NCBI GenBank assembly: GCA_945906935.1
Contig: CAMDSO010000041.1
Location: 1-32,998 of the forward strand
Direction: 5' to 3'
Origin: Bordetella parapertussis
GTDB lineage: Bacteria; Pseudomonadota; Gammaproteobacteria; Burkholderiales; SG8-41
Length of the DNA: 32,998 nucleotides
Position numbers and translations under genes: made by a program. The notes beneath the pieces were generated by a model. The model did no database searches and was not told the DNA's origin. It saw only the letters and a program-made list of their open reading frames with translations. The first letter of the stretch is position 1. The number at the start of each line of letters is the position of its first letter. Shown here in pieces: positions 23,222 to 31,994 of this stretch.

Positions 23222-24193
23222 ATGATGCTGAAAAATATTCTGGCCGGGGCGCTCGTGCTGGGTGTTATGCAGGTGGCGGGCGGTGTTGCCGCCGCCGAAA
23301 AATATCCGATCAAGCCGATTCGTATCATCGTGCCGAGTGCCCCCAGCTCTGGCCCTGACGTGATCGCACGCCTGATTGGTAATCGTTTTACGGAAGCCTG
23401 GGGTGAACAGGTGGTCGCCGATGCGCGCCCGGGTTCAGCCGGCAACATCGCTGCTGAACTGGCGTCGCGCGCCGCCCCCGATGGCTATACGCTGCTGGTG
23501 GGCACCTCGCAGCAGATCAGCAGTCCGCTCTTGCTGGAGAAGGTGCCTTTCGACCTTATCCGCGATTTTTCACCGATTTGTTTGATCGCTACAGCTTCCT
23601 ACGTGCTGATTGTGCATCCAACTGTGCCAGTCCATTCAGTGCGGGAATTTATCGCGCTGGCCAAGGCCAAACCCGGCAGCATCAACTATGGATCGAGCGG
23701 CATGGGCGGCGCGCCGCATCTGGCGGTGGAAATGCTCAACGCGATGGCCGGGCTCCAGCTGGTGCACGTGCCGTACAAATCGATCATGTTTGCACTGGTT
23801 GATCTGATGGGCGCACAGGTGCAGATGACGATTTCGGTGTTGCCAGCAGCCTTGCCGATGATCAAGCAGGGCAAGCTGCGCGCCCTTGGCGTGACTAGCC
23901 TCAAACGCACCGCGCTGGCCCCTGATCTTGAACCGATCGCCGCCACCGTGCCGGGCTATGAAATGATCGGTTGGTACGGTTTGAACGCGCCGGCCAAAAC
24001 GCCGGCACACCTGATCGCGCAGCTCAATGCTGAAACCAACAGGGCCATCAAGTCGGCCGAAGTGCAGGAAAAGCTGCAAGGGCTGGGTGCCGATGTGGTG
24101 GGCGGCACGCCGCAGGAGTTCACTGCCTTCATGATCGGGCAGCGCGAAAAAATCCGCAGGATCATCGAAATCGGCGGCCTGCGCGGCAAGTAG
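23222..24193 (+). CDS. Bug/TctC-family substrate-binding protein (module B)
   Basis: This is a 323-aa periplasmic binding protein. The signal peptide is MMLKNILAGALVLGVMQVAGG with cleavage near AAAEKYPIKPIRI. Motifs VPSAPSSGPDVIARL, VADARPGSAGNIAAELASR, PDGYTLL, YGSSGMGGAPHLAVEM and HVPYKSIM line up one for one with the module A protein at 20984, though many other residues differ, so the duplication is not recent. The ARPGSAG in place of NRAGAAG changes the residue that usually sits near the ligand carboxylate. It is part of the 21-25.4 kb operon, with short gaps on both sides. Confidence 0.94.
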   Translation: MMLKNILAGALVLGVMQVAGGVAAAEKYPIKPIRIIVPSAPSSGPDVIARLIGNRFTEAWGEQVVADARPGSAGNIAAELASRAAPDGYTLLVGTSQQISSPLLLEKVPFDLIRDFSPICLIATASYVLIVHPTVPVHSVREFIALAKAKPGSINYGSSGMGGAPHLAVEMLNAMAGLQLVHVPYKSIMFALVDLMGAQVQMTISVLPAALPMIKQGKLRALGVTSLKRTALAPDLEPIAATVPGYEMIGWYGLNAPAKTPAHLIAQLNAETNRAIKSAEVQEKLQGLGADVVGGTPQEFTAFMIGQREKIRRIIEIGGLRGK

Positions 24194-24220
24194 CGCGACC
24201 CCAGACAACCCGGAGCCGAC

Positions 24221-25420
24221 ATGGACTTTTCACTGACTGAAGAACAGCGTGAATGGCAGCACAAGGCGCGTCGTTTTGCCGACGAGGAACTCAAACCGCT
24301 GACGCTCGAACGTGATCGCATCGCTGATCCGCGCCAGACCTTTGACTGGGAGATCATCAAAAAAGGCTCGCGCCTCGGCTTTCGCACGCTCGCCGTGCCC
24401 AAGGCCTACGGCGGCCATGGCGCCGATCTCGTCACGCAGACGATCGTTATGGCGGAATTGGCGCGCGGTGACAACGCCATCAGCAAGACCTTCTGCCAGT
24501 GCTGGAAGTGGAGCCAGCTGATCACCATCATTTGCAATCAGGATCAGCAAGATCGCTTCATCCGCCCGTTCATGGCCGACGACACCTATTTACTTGGTTA
24601 TGCCGCCACCGAGCCCAATGCCAGCTCCGACAATCGCATGCCGCCGGAATCCGATCCGAAAGCCGGCTGGAAACTGAAAGCCGAACGTAACGGCGACGAC
24701 TGGCTGATCAACGGCGAGAAAATGCTGATCGCCAATGGCAGCGTGGCGAAACTGTTTTTCGTTAACACGCGCACCAACCCGAACGTCAGCATCCGCGAGG
24801 GCACGACGCTGTTTCTGGTGCCCTCCGACACGCCGGGTTTTCGCGTCGGCAAGGTCTTTAACAAAAACGGCTGGCGCTTCTATCAGAACGCCGAACTGAT
24901 TTTCGACAATGCGCGGGTCCCGCACGCCAATGTGATCGGCGAGGTCAACGGTGGTCACAAGGCGCGTGCCGCTGATACCTCGCAGTTTGGTGATATTGAA
25001 CTCGCCGGTATTGCGCTTGGGATTTGCGATGCCGCGCTGGAGATGGGCTTGCAATACGCGCGCAAAACGACGCGCGAAGGGCGTGTGCTGTCGGCGCACC
25101 AGACGGTGCAGCTACGGCTGTCGGAAATACAGGTGTTGACCGAGGCCTTGCGTTCTTTCGTGCTGCGTACCGCATGGGAGCGCGAACTGGCCTCGCAGCC
25201 CGGCGCGAAATCGAAGGACTATGTGAACGCGCAGCTGGTGATGATTTTTGCCAAATCGAGCGTGCAGCGCGTTACCCAGCTCAATGTTGATTTGCATCGT
25301 GCGATCGGCGCCATGGATGAGGCCGCCGACAAGCTCGCGCGTGATGCGGCGATTTGGACCCATCTTGCCGGCAGCACGCTGCTCAATATCATTGCCGCCA
25401 AGACCTTGATTAACGGCTAG
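24221..25420 (+). CDS. Acyl-CoA dehydrogenase family protein (module B)
   Basis: This is a 399-aa acyl-CoA dehydrogenase. The N-terminal domain starts MDFSLTEEQREWQHKARRFADEELKP. The middle domain has a near-classical flavin motif, YAATEPNASSDNR, and the strand WLINGEKMLIANG. The C-terminal domain contains DAALEMGLQYARKTTREGRVLSAHQTVQLRLSE and a QLNVDLHRAIGAMDE region. The usual Glu in a YEGT-type site is not obvious (IWTHLAGS is found there), so the base may come from another position, as in isovaleryl-CoA-type enzymes, or the reaction may differ. GGAGC is 8 nt upstream of the ATG. It is better conserved than its module A counterpart. It ends the operon; I see no terminator with a clear T-run. 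Confidence 0.93.
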   Translation: MDFSLTEEQREWQHKARRFADEELKPLTLERDRIADPRQTFDWEIIKKGSRLGFRTLAVPKAYGGHGADLVTQTIVMAELARGDNAISKTFCQCWKWSQLITIICNQDQQDRFIRPFMADDTYLLGYAATEPNASSDNRMPPESDPKAGWKLKAERNGDDWLINGEKMLIANGSVAKLFFVNTRTNPNVSIREGTTLFLVPSDTPGFRVGKVFNKNGWRFYQNAELIFDNARVPHANVIGEVNGGHKARAADTSQFGDIELAGIALGICDAALEMGLQYARKTTREGRVLSAHQTVQLRLSEIQVLTEALRSFVLRTAWERELASQPGAKSKDYVNAQLVMIFAKSSVQRVTQLNVDLHRAIGAMDEAADKLARDAAIWTHLAGSTLLNIIAAKTLING

Positions 25421-25757
25421 GCTGTCGCTGCAGGTAGGGCGGTGGTTGGCGGGTGCCGCCCTCCATGGACGGGTCTCGTGCGTAGCGCCGTCAATGGCGC
25501 GAAATGCGTCTACCGAGGGGCGAGCGTTTAGCCCATCTCCGCCGCCATCATTTCATCCACACGTGCCATGTGCGTGGAGCACCGATATCTGCAGTGTCGC
25601 CAACTTACCGATTGAAGCGAAGCGCTGATTGATCAGGCAGTCGAGGGGCAGCCACGCATATTTCTGATCGTGCGCCGCTAGATCGATGGCAATCGGGCGG
25701 TGTGTTTGTAACAATAATTTAAGGCCGCCGATATGGAGGCTCGACCAACTAACGAAC
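25421..25757. other. Intergenic region without a supported gene
   Basis: This is 337 bp between the convergent acyl-CoA dehydrogenase gene (+) and the small gene at 25758 (-). A GC-rich inverted repeat near 25436-25462 (AGGGCGG / CCGCCCT) has no T-run. A minus-strand open frame across 25553-25882 overlaps the real small gene and shows no recognisable family. It could contain eroded coding sequence, but I cannot support a gene. Confidence 0.5.
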
Positions 25758-26027
25758 CTACCGCCGCCGGTCGTACTCGCGCATGCGCGGATTGAGTATG
25801 TCGATGTCGGCCTGCACCTGGGCGCGGCTGCGTTCGTAGACGATTTCGCGTCCGACCACGCTGCCGGCGTAAGCGTTGCCATTGCGGGTCGGCGTTAACT
25901 GGCACTTGACGCTGTGCACGCCCTCGCCCAGCACCACCTCGATACATTCAGCGCGTTTGTTGAACACCACCACGTCCATCATCTGGTCGGTCTGGGTCAC
26001 GCGGACTTTGATTTTTTCGTTGAGCAT
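25758..26027 (-). CDS. Small protein of unknown function
   Basis: This is an 89-aa protein from the ATG at 26027, preceded on the minus strand by GAGGACGCC, a good ribosome site. It starts MLNEKIKVRVTQTDQMMDVVVFNK and alternates hydrophobic and polar residues like a small beta-rich fold (KVRVTQ, DVVVFN, CIEVVLG, SVKCQLTPT). It ends with a basic/acidic helix-like stretch, YERSRAQVQADIDILNPRMREYDRRR. There is no signal peptide. I recognise no family. The codon pattern and start signal suggest a real gene. Its neighbours, a terminal acyl-CoA dehydrogenase and a broken aminotransferase, give no functional clue. Confidence 0.65.
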   Translation of the reverse strand: MLNEKIKVRVTQTDQMMDVVVFNKRAECIEVVLGEGVHSVKCQLTPTRNGNAYAGSVVGREIVYERSRAQVQADIDILNPRMREYDRRR

Positions 26028-26164
26028 GGCGTCCTCGGTGTGAGAGAAAGGGAACGAACCAGAGCATGGTAACGCGGATGGCGGTTGAGATGCGCGGTCT
26101 GGTTTGACGCGGGTTTTGTTGCGCCCCAGATCGTGTGCGGACGGCGCAGGCAAAGAAGGATCCG

Positions 26165-26689
26165 CTATGCCGCAAGATCACTCTTTGTAACGCGGGCGGT
26201 CTCCTCGAGCCGCGTAATCAGATCAGCGAGGCGGGAGAGTTCCTCCGCCGACGCGCAGGTATCAAACGGCAGATAAACGACATGTGTCATCATGCGCAGC
26301 GCCTGAACGGCAGCGGCGCGGCCTAGGGGGGAGGGTACGGCGTAGAGGCTTGATGCGCCGCGCGTGGCATCGAAGCCCTGCTCACAGAGGTGACTTACCA
26401 GCGCATCAGGTTGTTCGCTGCAGATCGGCAACACCCAATTGCAGTGGTATGCGGACGCCGCGCTTGGATGACGTTGCGCCGGTAATTGATTAAGCAGGCT
26501 TACCGCGGCGGCAATGCGTGGTGCGAGGTCTGTCGCGGCCATCGCGGGCAAGCGGCGTTCGAGCAGCGCTTCAATGCGATGAGGGCCTGCGTGATGTTTG
26601 CGCGTGGCGTGCCGGTTTGTGAACGGTAAATGCGAGGGCGACCTTGCTGCCGATCCCCAGTTGATCATGTGAGATGCTGATGTTCTCAA
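26165..26689 (-). pseudogene. Truncated remnant resembling the C-terminus of a DegT/DnrJ-type aminotransferase
   Basis: This minus-strand open frame of 174 codons has no convincing start. From about residue 38 (HRIEALLERRLPAM) to the end, with WVLPICSEQPDALVSHLCEQGFDATRGASSLYAV and VVYLPFDTCASAEELSRLADLI, it looks like the C-terminal domain of a PLP-dependent sugar or amino-acid aminotransferase of the DegT/DnrJ/EryC1 group. The N-terminal catalytic domain with the PLP lysine is absent, and nothing like it lies upstream. It is best read as a gene remnant at the edge of the lower-GC block, possibly from an insertion or deletion. The family assignment is tentative. Confidence 0.5.
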
Positions 26690-26920
26690 TTGCGACCGAA
26701 ATGTGCACTTATAGTTTGAGGGCTTCGTGTATGCGCAGGTAAGTAATGTCGAGTTGATCGATCACTGTCAGAAATTTCTGTAAGCGTTCCGGTACAGATC
26801 ATTCGTTTTAATTATTTATTACTTTTTGTTGGCGTGGTGACGGCTAACATAGCCCGGATTGATCGCTGATCAGGGATGGGATATCTGTGATGCAATCAGT
26901 TTTTATGTCATTGCGCCAAG

Positions 26921-27907
26921 CTATTCAGGCACGATCCCTACCGCTTTTGCTACCTGCCCCCATTTGATAGTCTCAGCCTTAATGAAGTTAGAAAATTGCT
27001 CAGGCGTGTTCGCTACTACTTCGACATAGACATCAACGAGTTTCTCACGCCCTTCAGTTGATCGGAGGATAGCAACCGCTTCTTTATGAAGGCGATTGAC
27101 GATTTCGCGTGGGGTGCCAGACGGTGCCAGCAGACCGTACCATTGCACTGCTTCGTAACCGGGCAAAGCCGCTTCCGCGATGCTTGGGATTTCTGGCGCT
27201 GCGGGCACGCGGCTAGCGCTTGTGACGCCTAGCGCCTTTAGGCGCCCTGCGCGGACGTGAGGAAGGCTACGTGGCACAGGTGAAAGTGTCATTGCTACGT
27301 GACCGCCAATGAGATCGATGATGCTCGGTGCATCGCCTTGGTAGGGTACATGCGTCATACGGATTTTTGCCATGCTGGCAAACAGTTCGGTTGCCAAATG
27401 TGGATTTGTGCCGAAGCCGGCCGATGCGTAATTAACGTCACCGGGGCGTGCTTTCGCAAAAGCAATGAAATCTTTAACAGTTCGCACGGGTAATGATGGG
27501 TGGATTACCATTATGTTTGAGGCAAAGACTGCCTGGGTGATAGGAGCAAAGTCCCGGATGGCATCATAGGGCACAGTCTTGAATGTAGAGGGATTGATCG
27601 CCAGAGTGCTTACGCCCATTAAAAGGGTATGGCCGTCAGGGACAGATTTTGCGACGAAGTCGCCCCCGATCATCGTCCCAGCGCCTGCACGATTCTCTAC
27701 AACTACCTGGCGGCCAAGTCGTTCGCTAAGACCTTGGGCTAGCAGGCGTGCAATGATGTCACTCCCAGACCCGGGCGAGGTTGGGGCGATAATTCGTACC
27801 GGTCGGTTTGGGTAGTTGACCTGGGCGAGGACGGGGCTTGTACAGGTTGCTGCGATGACAACTAGTACGCTGGCCAGCGTTGATATACGAATTAGGGTTA
27901 TTGTCAT
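26921..27907 (-). CDS. Bug/TctC-family substrate-binding protein
   Basis: This is a 328-aa periplasmic binding protein. The signal peptide runs to about residue 28 (ISTLASVLVVIAATCTSPVLA, then QVNYPNRPVRII). Motifs APTSPGSGSDIIARLL, VENRAGAGTMIGGDFVAK, VPDGHTLL, YASAGFGTNPHLATEL and HVPYQGDAPS are all present. It lies 31 bp downstream of the amidase gene in the same direction, so it closes a four-gene unit: M24 hydrolase, AtzG-like protein, amidase, binding protein. The context suggests uptake of an amide or a nitrogen-containing acid. Base composition is less GC-rich than in the genes at 1-25 kb. Confidence 0.94.
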   Translation of the reverse strand: MTITLIRISTLASVLVVIAATCTSPVLAQVNYPNRPVRIIAPTSPGSGSDIIARLLAQGLSERLGRQVVVENRAGAGTMIGGDFVAKSVPDGHTLLMGVSTLAINPSTFKTVPYDAIRDFAPITQAVFASNIMVIHPSLPVRTVKDFIAFAKARPGDVNYASAGFGTNPHLATELFASMAKIRMTHVPYQGDAPSIIDLIGGHVAMTLSPVPRSLPHVRAGRLKALGVTSASRVPAAPEIPSIAEAALPGYEAVQWYGLLAPSGTPREIVNRLHKEAVAILRSTEGREKLVDVYVEVVANTPEQFSNFIKAETIKWGQVAKAVGIVPE

Positions 27908-27938
27908 GAACTAGCCTCCAAAAAGTCGATTGCAGTTT

Positions 27939-29330
27939 TTAGTGTAACGGCAGCTTTGAATGCCATGAGTGTGTGCGTTCGTACGCCGCCGCTACGCGCA
28001 GCAATGTGGTTTCATCGAAAGTGCGTGCAACAAATTGCAGCGATAACGGCAGGCCGGCCTTGCTCAGCCCGCACATGAGGGAGATCGCTGGGTGTCCAGT
28101 CAGATTGAAAGGGCTGCGTGCTTGTCGAGCATAACTGTCAGATAATGCTTTGGTGTCGTCGATACGACAGGCGGTATCCATTGTATTGGCCGTAAGCAGG
28201 ACGTCACTATCCCGGAAGGCCTCATTCACTGCTGCAATCATGCGTCCTCGAAGCTGCTGAGCGCGCAAATAGTCGCTGGCGCTATGAAATGCGCCTGCCA
28301 TTAGTTTGCGACGCGTAGTCGTCGAATAGTCGGCTGGCCGCTTGCAAAGCCATTCCGAGTGTACGTGCCAAGCTTCGCTTTGCATGAGGACGCGGTGTGG
28401 CCCTGTAAATTCCAGTAGTGGTGGTAGGTTGACGGTACGCACCACAGCGCCGGCTGCCGCAAGATCGCGTGCGGCGTCATCAAGTGCTGTCACGACTTCA
28501 GTATTGGCTTGCAAGTCCGTCTCATGGAAATGGCGCACGAAGCCGATGCGTAATCCTGCCAGACCTTGCTTTAGATCTGCGCAATAGTCACACGTTGGTA
28601 CTGCAACACTTCCGGGATCATTTAGATCCTTTGCCGCCATGGCCTCTAGCATGAGGGCAGCATCCCCCACATTTCGGGCCATTGGCCCGACGTGGTCGAG
28701 CGAAAAGGCGAGCGGGAAAACGCCTCTGCGGGAGACAAGACCATAAGTTGGTTTAAGGCCAACTATCCCGCATAAGGCGGCTGGGCCTCGGATTGATCCG
28801 CCGGTGTCCGTGCCAATAGCAAGGGGGACTAATCCTGCGGCTAAAGCTGCACCCGCTCCCGAAGAAGACCCCCCGGGCTGGAGCGAAATATTCCATGGAT
28901 TACGCGCTGGCGGAAAGGGCAGATCGAATGCTGGGCCGCCAGTGGCGAATTCGTGCAAGGCGAGCTTGCCGAGGAATATTGCCCCTGCGGTGCGCAGCCT
29001 TTCGATGACTGTCGCATCATTCGACGCGATATGATTGAGTCGAATTTTCGAATGGCAGGTTGTCGGTAGACCAGCGATGTCTATGATGTCCTTGATCGCG
29101 ACCGGTATGCCGTGCAGCGGACCACGTACATTTCCACTCGCCATTTCGATTTCAGAGATGCGAGCGGCTTCTAGTGCAGATTCGGAGGCTACGTGTACGA
29201 ACGCATTGAGTTCGCCATCTTTAAAGTTAATGCGTTGGAGCAGGGCGCGCACGACCTCGACTGGTGATAGTTGACGCGCGGCGTAAGCGGCTGCGATTTG
29301 AGTCGCACTTAACGCGTGGATTTCATTCAT
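27939..29330 (-). CDS. Amidase signature family hydrolase (GatA/AtzE-like)
   Basis: This 463-aa amidase hydrolyses a C-N amide bond with a Ser-cisSer-Lys triad. Counting from the ATG at 29330, the residues are Lys80 (GIPVAIKDIIDI), Ser155 (first Ser of QPGGSSSGAG) and Ser179 (IGTDTGGSIRGPA), all intact. That start is chosen because it overlaps the stop of the small upstream gene by 4 bp (ATGA), a sign of translational coupling; an in-frame start ten codons earlier lies inside that gene. The small upstream protein resembles AtzG/GatC-type partners, so the enzyme probably works as a heterocomplex like AtzE-AtzG rather than as transamidase GatA. The substrate is not known; binding protein and M24 neighbours suggest a small imported amide. 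Confidence 0.93.
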   Translation of the reverse strand: MNEIHALSATQIAAAYAARQLSPVEVVRALLQRINFKDGELNAFVHVASESALEAARISEIEMASGNVRGPLHGIPVAIKDIIDIAGLPTTCHSKIRLNHIASNDATVIERLRTAGAIFLGKLALHEFATGGPAFDLPFPPARNPWNISLQPGGSSSGAGAALAAGLVPLAIGTDTGGSIRGPAALCGIVGLKPTYGLVSRRGVFPLAFSLDHVGPMARNVGDAALMLEAMAAKDLNDPGSVAVPTCDYCADLKQGLAGLRIGFVRHFHETDLQANTEVVTALDDAARDLAAAGAVVRTVNLPPLLEFTGPHRVLMQSEAWHVHSEWLCKRPADYSTTTRRKLMAGAFHSASDYLRAQQLRGRMIAAVNEAFRDSDVLLTANTMDTACRIDDTKALSDSYARQARSPFNLTGHPAISLMCGLSKAGLPLSLQFVARTFDETTLLRVAAAYERTHSWHSKLPLH

Positions 29331-29530
29331 TGTTGCGAACAAACGCGCATCGGTGGCCACGGTTCGAGCGTCAATATATCAGTCCCACGCATGGCTGTTT
29401 GCGCTTGTGCCGCTGATTGAGCCGCAGCAATTACTTCTTCTGGAAATACGTCAACCGCCTCATTGAGTCCGACTTCGCGCGCGACGATAAGAATATCGAC
29501 TGTTACTGTTTTGGCGGAGGCGGTTGACAT
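29327..29530 (-). CDS. AtzG/GatC-like small partner of the amidase
   Basis: This is a 67-aa protein whose stop overlaps the amidase start (ATGA). A helical segment, FPEEVIAAAQSAAQAQTAM, is followed by DILTLEPWPPMRV. The same plan (short helices, then an extended acidic-Pro tail that wraps the partner) is seen in AtzG/DUF4089 proteins, which end in an EPAPVF-type motif and bind the amidase AtzE, and in GatC. Sequence identity to AtzG looks low, so this is a structural-analogy call. It would stabilise the amidase or line its active-site tunnel. It is easily skipped by size filters. Confidence 0.68.
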   Translation of the reverse strand: MSTASAKTVTVDILIVAREVGLNEAVDVFPEEVIAAAQSAAQAQTAMRGTDILTLEPWPPMRVCSQQ

Positions 29531-29548
29531 ATCTAATTTGAAAATTGA

Positions 29549-30751
29549 CTAGACCTGGATGGCCTCAAGTGGCCAATGGTGTAGGCTTCGCGCCCCGTTT
29601 TGCGTTATGACGTTTAAGTCGCCCATGAAAACACCAGCGCGATAGTCGGACGTACAGGGATTGGGTTCGATACTCATGGACATGCCTGGCTTGAAAACCA
29701 CTGGACGGCTGGGCCAGTGTTCTTCGTCACCCGGTACCGTAACGTGGAATCCGAATTCCGACCATTGCGACCAGCCGTGTACGATTGGTGCCTCAGAGAC
29801 GATGCCAGGTTGGCTTAACAGTTTAGCGGCAACTTGTACATCGTGGTCTGTTGCGCCAGGCTTGAGTGCCGCCTGGACTGATTTGTAAACCTCAATTGAA
29901 ATGTCGATCAGACGCCGGTACAGCTCGTTTGGCTTGCCGATGGTGATTGGACGTAGTAGCTGCGTAGAGTATCCGCGGCAGCCAATCCCAATTTCGCTGA
30001 GAATAACATCACCTTTTTCGAGACGTCGCATCGTTGGCTGTGTGCGCGGCGTGGCCATAGATGGATTATCCATTGACGTTGAGCCGAGTAGCGATACCTC
30101 GACGGTTCCGCCGGCCTGTATTGCTGCGTTGTACACCGCAGCGGCGAGATCCCATTCGGTATTGCCGGGCTTGGCGGCAGCGACCATGGCTTCCAGCGCT
30201 TGTTCAGCCAAACCTGCAGCTCGTTCCAGTAGCGCGATTTCCTCGTCGCTCTTATAGCGCCGGATCATTTCGATTTCCTGTGTTACGAATTCGAAGGTTG
30301 CCTCGGGTAGGCTCTTGCGCACGTCATCGAGCACCACCGAGGGCAGGCCACGGTTGCGGGCGCTGTCGACTTCTACCAGCCCGATACGTGCTCGCGTCAG
30401 ACCGAGATCGCGGATACGCTGCGCGATCTTTACGCCCGGCTGGGGGCCTGCGAATTCCGCTGTTACCGAGGAATTGCGTTCAGCACTTGCTACATGGGAA
30501 AAAATACCGACCAGTAACAAAGGCGCTTGGTCCGCGGGAAATAATAAAAAGGCTGGCCCGTTGCCATAGGGGCCCCAGCCTGTCAGATAACGAATATTCG
30601 CGGGCATTGCTGCAGTCACATGAGCAAGTAGGATATCGAGCCCCTTCTCCTTCATCATTGCTCGCACGGCGGCGTGTCGGCGTCCAAACTCTGCATCACT
30701 GAATCGGTCGCTGTTGCGTTCAACAATCTGCCCGGCATGTCCTGTTTGCAT
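29549..30751 (-). CDS. M24-family (creatinase/Xaa-Pro-like) hydrolase, metal ligands altered
   Basis: This is a 400-aa pita-bread fold protein with the N-terminal creatinase domain (about 10-160) and a C-terminal M24 domain (165-400). Metal-dependent aminopeptidases need Asp, Asp, His, Glu, Glu. Here LSEIGIGCRGYSTQLLRPI (251-269) has Glu253 and Gln264 where the two Asp are expected. The final Glu is replaced in VFMGDLNVIT, while His325/His336 and Glu362 (SMSIEPNP) remain. This pattern is like creatinase and other metal-free family members that hydrolyse C-N bonds. It lies 18 bp upstream of the AtzG-like gene, so it probably acts in the same pathway as the amidase. The exact substrate is unknown. 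Confidence 0.87.
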   Translation of the reverse strand: MQTGHAGQIVERNSDRFSDAEFGRRHAAVRAMMKEKGLDILLAHVTAAMPANIRYLTGWGPYGNGPAFLLFPADQAPLLLVGIFSHVASAERNSSVTAEFAGPQPGVKIAQRIRDLGLTRARIGLVEVDSARNRGLPSVVLDDVRKSLPEATFEFVTQEIEMIRRYKSDEEIALLERAAGLAEQALEAMVAAAKPGNTEWDLAAAVYNAAIQAGGTVEVSLLGSTSMDNPSMATPRTQPTMRRLEKGDVILSEIGIGCRGYSTQLLRPITIGKPNELYRRLIDISIEVYKSVQAALKPGATDHDVQVAAKLLSQPGIVSEAPIVHGWSQWSEFGFHVTVPGDEEHWPSRPVVFKPGMSMSIEPNPCTSDYRAGVFMGDLNVITQNGARSLHHWPLEAIQV

Positions 30752-31004
30752 GATTATCCTATCGCTAAAATTATTATTGCGCCGCAGGCGGAGGCTCCGT
30801 CAAATCTAAGCTGTCGTTGATTGGAGCCGAAACGAAATACTATATTTTATTAGAGTGAAAGCGGAAATTATGCGGTTTCTAACTATAACGTTAATCACCC
30901 GTTGCGGTGATTGTGGTGCTTAGGGTATTGACTTGTCGAGCATCTAGATAAGAAACTGCTGGTCAAGCGGCACGTTGTTAAATCAAAAATAAGGGAGCGG
31001 AATT

Positions 31005-31994
31005 ATGGTTCTTAAAAAGAATTTTTTCATCAACGGCTCGTTGCTTTTTCTTATCATAACCTACGGTAGCATAAATCTGGTGTATGCGGCGGAGGGCTAT
31101 CCCGTAAAACCGATCAATTATATTGTGCCGTCTGAAGCGGGTTCCGATCAGGATGTGTTGGCGCGACCGCTTGCGTTGAGGCTATCAGAGGTCCTTGGCC
31201 AGCCAGTGGTTGTCATTAATAAGCCCGGCGCAGGTAGTTCGATCGGTTTTCGCGAAATTTATGCGGCTAAACCTGATGGTTACACAATTGGTGTTGCAGC
31301 CTCGCCAATTATCATTAATAAGCTCGCTGGCCTTATGCCTTACGATCACCACGGCTACACCATGCTTGGTCAATATGGAACGATCGCGCCCGTGGTTGTT
31401 GCTTCGCTTAAGACTTCGCGGCCTTTCAAGAATATAGACGATGCTGTGGCAACGGCAAAATCGAACGCCAATCGTGTATCTATATCGACCTCCGCAGTTG
31501 GAGGGGGGTGGTGGGTTGCTACCATGTCATTCCAGAAAGCCACTGGCGCTACCTATAACGTTGTGCCGCAGGCCGGCGCTGGTGCCCTATCGACGGCGCA
31601 GGTTGCCGGCGGACATGCCGACCTCGGTATTATGGCGCTGGCATCTGTTAAATCCCAAGTTGCCGCGGGTAATGTCCGCCTGCTTGCGATTATCGGACCC
31701 AAACGCATTCCCGGTTTCGAGAATATCCCTACGCTGAAAGAAGCTGGCTACGACGCCAGCATCGAGTCGCCGCAGGTAGTACTTGCACCGCCAAAATTAC
31801 CGCAGGCCATTGCTGAAAAACTGGCGAAGGCAATTGAATTGGTTGCGAACGAGCCCGCGTATCAGAAACTCGTTATTTCGGCCAATGCCATTCCTGTTTA
31901 CTTACCGCCAGACAAAGCTTTACAAAATCTCGACGAACAGAGAAAAGTTTTCCGCGAGATCATGGATAAGGCGGGCATTCTCAAGGAGCTCTAA
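31005..31994 (+). CDS. Bug/TctC-family substrate-binding protein, divergent subgroup
   Basis: This is a 329-aa periplasmic binding protein. The start ATG 31005 has GGGAG 7 nt upstream. The signal peptide is MVLKKNFFINGSLLFLIITYGSINLVYA, with cleavage before AEGYPVKPINYI. It departs from the others: VPSEAGSDQDVLARPLA replaces the GG-DxxAR loop, VINKPGAGSSIGFREI replaces the usual NRAGAGG, and NVVPQAGAGA replaces HVPYKG, so the ligand may be different. KPDGYT is kept. It is divergent from the M24 gene with 253 bp between the starts, an AT-richer gap with no clear promoter by eye. The composition is the AT-richest of the seven binding proteins. Probably co-regulated with the amidase block. Confidence 0.93.
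   Translation: MVLKKNFFINGSLLFLIITYGSINLVYAAEGYPVKPINYIVPSEAGSDQDVLARPLALRLSEVLGQPVVVINKPGAGSSIGFREIYAAKPDGYTIGVAASPIIINKLAGLMPYDHHGYTMLGQYGTIAPVVVASLKTSRPFKNIDDAVATAKSNANRVSISTSAVGGGWWVATMSFQKATGATYNVVPQAGAGALSTAQVAGGHADLGIMALASVKSQVAAGNVRLLAIIGPKRIPGFENIPTLKEAGYDASIESPQVVLAPPKLPQAIAEKLAKAIELVANEPAYQKLVISANAIPVYLPPDKALQNLDEQRKVFREIMDKAGILKEL

Noticed and set aside
25553-25882. A 109-codon minus-strand open frame between the acyl-CoA dehydrogenase and the small gene
   Set aside because: It overlaps the better-supported 25758-26027 gene out of frame and has no recognisable domain, so it may at most include decayed sequence.
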